In this document: in pieces, positions 14,643 through 17,631 of the stretch | Layout of the letters: every line of letters starts with the position of its first letter | Position numbering within the stretch: position 1 is the first letter of the stretch | The notes under the pieces: generated by a model | What the model was told of the DNA's origin: nothing | Database searches by the model: none | What the model saw: the letters and a program-made list of their open reading frames with translations, nothing else | Origin: Comamonas sp. | Lineage (GTDB): Bacteria; Pseudomonadota; Gammaproteobacteria; Burkholderiales; Burkholderiaceae_C | Reading direction: 5' to 3' | Assembly: GCA_018384835.1 (NCBI GenBank) | Contig: JAHAYB010000379.1 | Span: 1-17,631, forward strand | Length of the DNA: 17,631 nt | Made by a program: the position numbers and the translations under genes

Positions 14643-15998
14643 ATGGTTAAGAAAGCCCCCAAAGCCCCCGCCCCTCAAGCCGCCCAAGCCCCGGATGCTG
14701 CTGCCCAGTCCACCACGGTTGATGCTGCTGTTGATACTGTTGATACCGCTAGCACCAGCACCAATAAGAGCAAAAACAATAAGGCCAACAAGTCTTCAGC
14801 CGCAACCGCTGCAACTGCCGCAACTGCCTCTACGGCTGCACCCAAAGCAAAAACCAAAGCTACCAAGGCTACCAAAGCTGCTAAAACCAAAGCACCAGAG
14901 TTGGCTGATGAGCAGCAAGCCCCCATCCCCCCCAAACCCCTAGAAGCCAAGGCCGTTCCACGCTACGCCAAAACCATGGCGCTGGAAGCGGCGCAGCACC
15001 AGCGCTTGGCTTTTGCCAAAGACCTCCTCTCTGCCCAAGAGATGCCCACCACCGAGCGCATTGAGGCGCTACGCGCCGTGCTGCAAGGCAGCTCTGAAGA
15101 CGACCGCGCTTTGCTGCGCAAAGTCCTGCTCGAAGGCATGAACACCCAAGACAACCACCACAAGCAGGGCATTCACCCCGACGATGTGCTGGCCGCGCGT
15201 TGGCGCGAAGGTGGCTACCCCTACAAAAACCTGATGCGTCGCGCCACCTACGAGACGCAGAAATACCACCTCCAAGTAGAGCTACTAAAGCTGCAAGCCT
15301 GGGTCAAAGAGACTGGGCAGCGCGTCGTTATCTTGTTTGAAGGGCGCGATGCCGCTGGCAAGGGCGGCGCTATCAAGCGCTTTATGGAGCACTTAAACCC
15401 ACGCGGCGCACGTGTTGTTGCCCTAGAAAAGCCCACCGAAACCGAACGCGGCCAGTGGTACTTTCAGCGCTACATCCAGCATCTGCCCTCTGCGGGGGAA
15501 ATTGTGCTGTTTGACCGCAGTTGGTACAACCGCGCAGGCGTAGAGCGTGTCATGGGCTTTTGCACCGAGCAAGAGCACCAAGAATTTATCCGCCAAGCGC
15601 CCGAGTTTGAGCGCCACCTAGTGCGCAGCGGTGTTTTTGTGGTCAAGTTCTGGTTCTCCGTCAGCCAAAAAGAGCAGCGCCGCCGCTTCAAAGAGCGCCA
15701 AGTTCACCCCCTCAAGCAGTGGAAACTCAGCCCCGTGGATTTGGCCTCTTTAGACAAGTGGGACGACTACACCCGCGCCAAAGAAGCCATGTTCTTTGAC
15801 ACCGACACCGCCGAAGCGCCCTGGACCGTGGTCAAAAGCGACTGCAAAAAACGCGCCCGCCTAAACGCCATGCGCTACGTTTTGCACAAACTGCCCTATG
15901 CCAACAAATCGCTCAAAACCATCGGCAAAATTGATGCACTGATTGTTGGACGCGCCAATGCCATCTACGAGCGCGGCGAACGCTCTAACTTCGATTGA
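14643..15998 (+). CDS. ppk2: Polyphosphate kinase 2 family protein with Lys/Ala/Thr-rich tail
   Basis: PPK2 enzymes transfer phosphate between polyphosphate and nucleoside phosphates, often making GTP or ATP from polyphosphate. The catalytic domain (about residues 190-445 of 451) has Walker A FEGRDAAGKGG (232-242), the substrate block RGQWYFQRYIQHLPSAGEI, Walker B LFDRSWYNRAGVERVMGF (289-306), and the lid region around KEQRRRFKERQVHPLKQWKL. All expected residues are present. Residues 1 to about 105 are an extra low-complexity tail of Lys, Ala, Thr, Pro and Ser, partly encoded by 9-bp repeats, resembling histone H1-like tails; they are followed by a helical stretch (about 105-185). Length and single kinase domain fit PPK2 class I, but class cannot be proven by eye. 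The start has only a weak GGA upstream, and there is no alternative start near the conserved domain. Confidence 0.92.
   Translation: MVKKAPKAPAPQAAQAPDAAAQSTTVDAAVDTVDTASTSTNKSKNNKANKSSAATAATAATASTAAPKAKTKATKATKAAKTKAPELADEQQAPIPPKPLEAKAVPRYAKTMALEAAQHQRLAFAKDLLSAQEMPTTERIEALRAVLQGSSEDDRALLRKVLLEGMNTQDNHHKQGIHPDDVLAARWREGGYPYKNLMRRATYETQKYHLQVELLKLQAWVKETGQRVVILFEGRDAAGKGGAIKRFMEHLNPRGARVVALEKPTETERGQWYFQRYIQHLPSAGEIVLFDRSWYNRAGVERVMGFCTEQEHQEFIRQAPEFERHLVRSGVFVVKFWFSVSQKEQRRRFKERQVHPLKQWKLSPVDLASLDKWDDYTRAKEAMFFDTDTAEAPWTVVKSDCKKRARLNAMRYVLHKLPYANKSLKTIGKIDALIVGRANAIYERGERSNFD
14811..14879 (+). repeat. In-frame 9-bp repeats coding the PPK2 tail
   Basis: GCAACTGCC occurs twice in tandem (14811-14828). 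ACCAAAGCT, ACCAAGGCT and ACCAAAGCT follow each other at 14853-14879, coding Thr-Lys-Ala three times. The units are multiples of three, so changes would only alter tail length. Confidence 0.85.
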
Positions 15999-16014
15999 TA
16001 AGTTAGCTAACTTA
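15985..16014 (+). promoter_or_regulatory. Palindrome and stop-codon hairpin at the ppk2 3' end
   Basis: CTAACTT (15985-15991), AAGTTAG (16000-16006) and CTAACTT (16007-16013) give two exclusive pairings. The first is a 7-bp stem whose 8-nt loop holds the ppk2 stop codon TGA (15996-15998). The second is the 16-bp perfect palindrome TAAGTTAGCTAACTTA (15999-16014). As DNA the palindrome could be a protein site. No T-run follows, so it is not a classic terminator. Confidence 0.55.
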
Positions 16015-16028
16015 CACTCCCAGCACAA

Positions 16029-16083
16029 AGAGGGGCAAGGTCTGCGGCGTTGCAAAACATTCTGACGCGCCCTGCGCCCCTTT
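16029..16083 (+). other. Possible structured region between ppk2 and purC
   Basis: AGAGGGGC (16029-16036) can pair with GCCCCTTT (16076-16083), eight pairs with one G-T wobble, enclosing 39 nt in which GCGT (16047-16050) and ACGC (16065-16068) can also pair. It may be an imperfect terminator or leader structure. The rest of the 232-bp gap shows only a TAAAAT box (16148-16153) that could be a purC -10, with no good -35. Confidence 0.3.
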
Positions 16084-16230
16084 GCGCTGAGATGTAAACA
16101 CGTTCTAACCGCTGCATCTTCAAGCTAGTTGGCCTATGGGATAGGGCTAAAATTGCGCCCTTGCCTTCTCTTTATTCTTCCTCCTGCCATTTTTTTCACG
16201 TATTTTTAGCAGCATTAGCACCCGCCACCT

Positions 16231-17157
16231 ATGTCACAGCCCAGCATTTCCGCCTTGCACACCTCGCACATTGCTTCTCTGCCCTTGCTGGCCAGGGGTA
16301 AGGTACGCGATAACTATGCCGTTGGCGATGACCGCATTCTGATGGTGGCCAGTGACCGCCTCTCCGCCTTTGACGTCATCATGGGCGAGCCGATTCCCGG
16401 CAAGGGCGAGCTGCTCACGCAAATGGCCTTGTTCTGGTTTGACAAACTAGGCCATATCTGCCCCAACCACTTGACGGGCGAAGCGCCAGAATCGGTCGTG
16501 CAGCCTGAAGAAGTCGCCCAAGTGCGCGGGCGCTCTATGCTGGTCAAGCGCTTGCAGCCCATCATGATTGAGGCCGTGGTGCGCGGCTACCTAGCCGGCA
16601 GCGGCTGGCAGGAATACCAGGCCAGCCAATCTGTCTGCGGTGTGCCCCTGCCCCCAGGCTTGAGCAATGCCGCCAAGCTACCCCAGCCCATCTACACCCC
16701 CGCCGCCAAAGCGCAGGTGGGCGACCATGACGAGAACATCCCCTACGAGCGCACCGTAGAAATGGTGGGCGAGCCGCTGGCCGCCCAAATTCGTGATGCG
16801 GCATTGCGTCTATACCAAGAGGCGGCCGCCATTGCCCTAGAAAAAGGCATGATTATTGCGGACACCAAGTTCGAGTTTGGCCTGACCGAAGACGGCCAAC
16901 TGGTGTTGATGGACGAGGTGCTCACCCCCGACAGCTCGCGCTACTGGCCGGTAGAAGGCTATGCCGATGCCCTGGCCAAAGGCGAGAACCCGCCCAGCTT
17001 TGACAAGCAATTTGTGCGCGATTGGTTGGCGCAAGCCCAGGTCAATGGCAAGCCTTGGGACAAAAACCCGCCCGCTCCCCGCGTACCGCAAGATGTCATC
17101 CAAAAAACTGCTGACAAATACCGCGAAGCCTTGCAGCGCCTGACAGCGACCGCCTAA
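16231..17157 (+). CDS. purC: Phosphoribosylaminoimidazole-succinocarboxamide (SAICAR) synthase
   Basis: PurC joins CAIR and aspartate with ATP to form SAICAR in de novo purine synthesis. The 308-residue protein belongs to the longer form of the family (many bacterial versions are about 240). Family blocks visible are RGKVRDNY with [13 protein letters not shown] near the N-terminus, [20 protein letters not shown], the aspartate/ATP segment [23 protein letters not shown], and [15 protein letters not shown]. The ATG at 16231 gives the usual N-terminus, but no ribosome-binding site is visible; the upstream sequence is pyrimidine-rich. It stands alone rather than in a pur operon, and its stop lies three bp from the stop of the convergent holA. 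Confidence 0.97.
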   Translation: MSQPSISALHTSHIASLPLLARGKVRDNYAVGDDRILMVASDRLSAFDVIMGEPIPGKGELLTQMALFWFDKLGHICPNHLTGEAPESVVQPEEVAQVRGRSMLVKRLQPIMIEAVVRGYLAGSGWQEYQASQSVCGVPLPPGLSNAAKLPQPIYTPAAKAQVGDHDENIPYERTVEMVGEPLAAQIRDAALRLYQEAAAIALEKGMIIADTKFEFGLTEDGQLVLMDEVLTPDSSRYWPVEGYADALAKGENPPSFDKQFVRDWLAQAQVNGKPWDKNPPAPRVPQDVIQKTADKYREALQRLTATA

Positions 17158-17160
17158 CCG

Positions 17161-17631
17161 CTAACGCTGCACGGCCTTGAAGGTTTGCACCATCAGCATA
17201 GCCAAGCGGTGCAGCGCCTGCCAGGGCTGGCGCGGCCATTCCGGGTGGGGCCAGCCTTTCACAATGCCGTCCACCACGTGCGCCGCATGTAGCAGCCGGG
17301 TGCAGGCACTGGCAGGCAAACGCGGCAGCAGGCGCTGAAACTGCGCCTCTTTCTCGCCCCAAATGCGTAGCTGCTTGAGCACCATGGGCAGCGCCTGCCC
17401 CTCATCGAGCGCTTGGCGGGCGCGGTGCAGGTTGCGAATATCTTCGGCCAAAGCCCAGTGTGCCAACACCTCGGCAGTGCCTTCGGCCTGCAAGCCATCG
17501 AGCATCCGCGTGGCGCGCGCCAGTTGCCCGCCCAGCACTGCACCGCTGAGTTGAAACACGTCATACCGCGCCACGTTAAGCACGGCCTGCTCAATCTGGC
17601 TATGGGTCAGCACCCCGGCGGGGTAGAGCAG
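17161..17631 (-). CDS. holA: DNA polymerase III delta subunit, C-terminal part
   Basis: HolA is the clamp-loader subunit that opens the beta sliding clamp. Only the last 157 codons are in the window; the frame is open to the right-hand edge (LLYPAGVLTHSQIEQAV). The AAA+ collar-domain pattern is recognisable: ARYDVFQLSGAVLGGQ, then RATRMLDGLQAEGTAEVLAHWALAEDIRNL, where RMLDGLQAEG with W-A-L-x-x-D-I-R is typical of delta from betaproteobacteria. The GTG at 17613 is internal rather than a start. The gene converges on purC with three bp between stop codons and no visible hairpin terminator between them. Confidence 0.9.
   Translation of the reverse strand: MLYPAGVLTHSQIEQAVLNVARYDVFQLSGAVLGGQLARATRMLDGLQAEGTAEVLAHWALAEDIRNLHRARQALDEGQALPMVLKQLRIWGEKEAQFQRLLPRLPASACTRLLHAAHVVDGIVKGWPHPEWPRQPWQALHRLAMLMVQTFKAVQR

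Noticed and set aside
1..17631. tRNA genes, CRISPR arrays, insertion sequences or prophage
   Set aside because: No cloverleaf-like sequences, regularly spaced repeats, transposase or integrase frames were seen.

Overview
The window reads as a contiguous chromosomal segment from a flagellated, type IV-piliated betaproteobacterium. Burkholderiales, probably Comamonadaceae, is the best guess. This rests on protein resemblance (Apt, Rpe, PilT/PilU, ZapD and long-form PurC of that kind) and on the pilBCD-coaE-zapD gene order. No rRNA or other taxonomic marker is present, so genus is not assigned. I found no tRNA, rRNA, CRISPR array, insertion sequence or prophage.

Layout, left to right. (1) Positions 1-2101 (+): the 3' part of apt, then rpe and gph, for purine salvage, the pentose phosphate pathway and phosphoglycolate removal. 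Between apt and rpe, on the minus strand, lies a short remnant that looks like the C-terminus of an XRE-type antitoxin. (2) Positions 2102-4750 (+): a late flagellar operon fliD-fliS-fliT. It is headed by a near-ideal sigma-28 (FliA) promoter with a long leader that begins with a hairpin, and it ends in a strong bidirectional terminator. Flagellin (fliC), often just upstream, is absent. (3) Positions 4754-8054 (-): pilT, pilU and a 3-hydroxyisobutyrate dehydrogenase-family gene in one rightward-to-leftward transcription unit. (4) Positions 8168-14452 (+): divergent from pilT, the PLP-homeostasis gene yggS, then pilB-pilC-pilD (assembly ATPase, platform protein, prepilin peptidase), coaE and zapD. 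Retraction and extension ATPases therefore diverge from one 113-bp region. (5) Positions 14453-17157 (+): ppk2 with an unusual Lys/Ala/Thr-rich N-terminal tail, then purC. (6) Positions 17161-17631 (-): the C-terminal part of holA, tail to tail with purC.

Most genes are conserved housekeeping or motility genes. The notable features are small. They include repeats prone to slipped-strand mispairing: a (CAGCC)4 pentanucleotide inside pilD, GTGTTGTGTG repeats just upstream of the pilU ribosome-binding site, and repeats coding low-complexity tails of the dehydrogenase and PPK2. There is a run of non-ATG starts (pilD GTG, coaE TTG overlapping the pilD stop, zapD GTG). Other items are a possibly leaderless yggS, the antitoxin remnant, and a stop-codon hairpin at the end of ppk2. 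I see no clearly new multi-gene system. By inspection, fliDST, pilB and pilC use more A/T-ending codons (TTA, ATT, AAA) than their GC-richer neighbours; I did not compute this.
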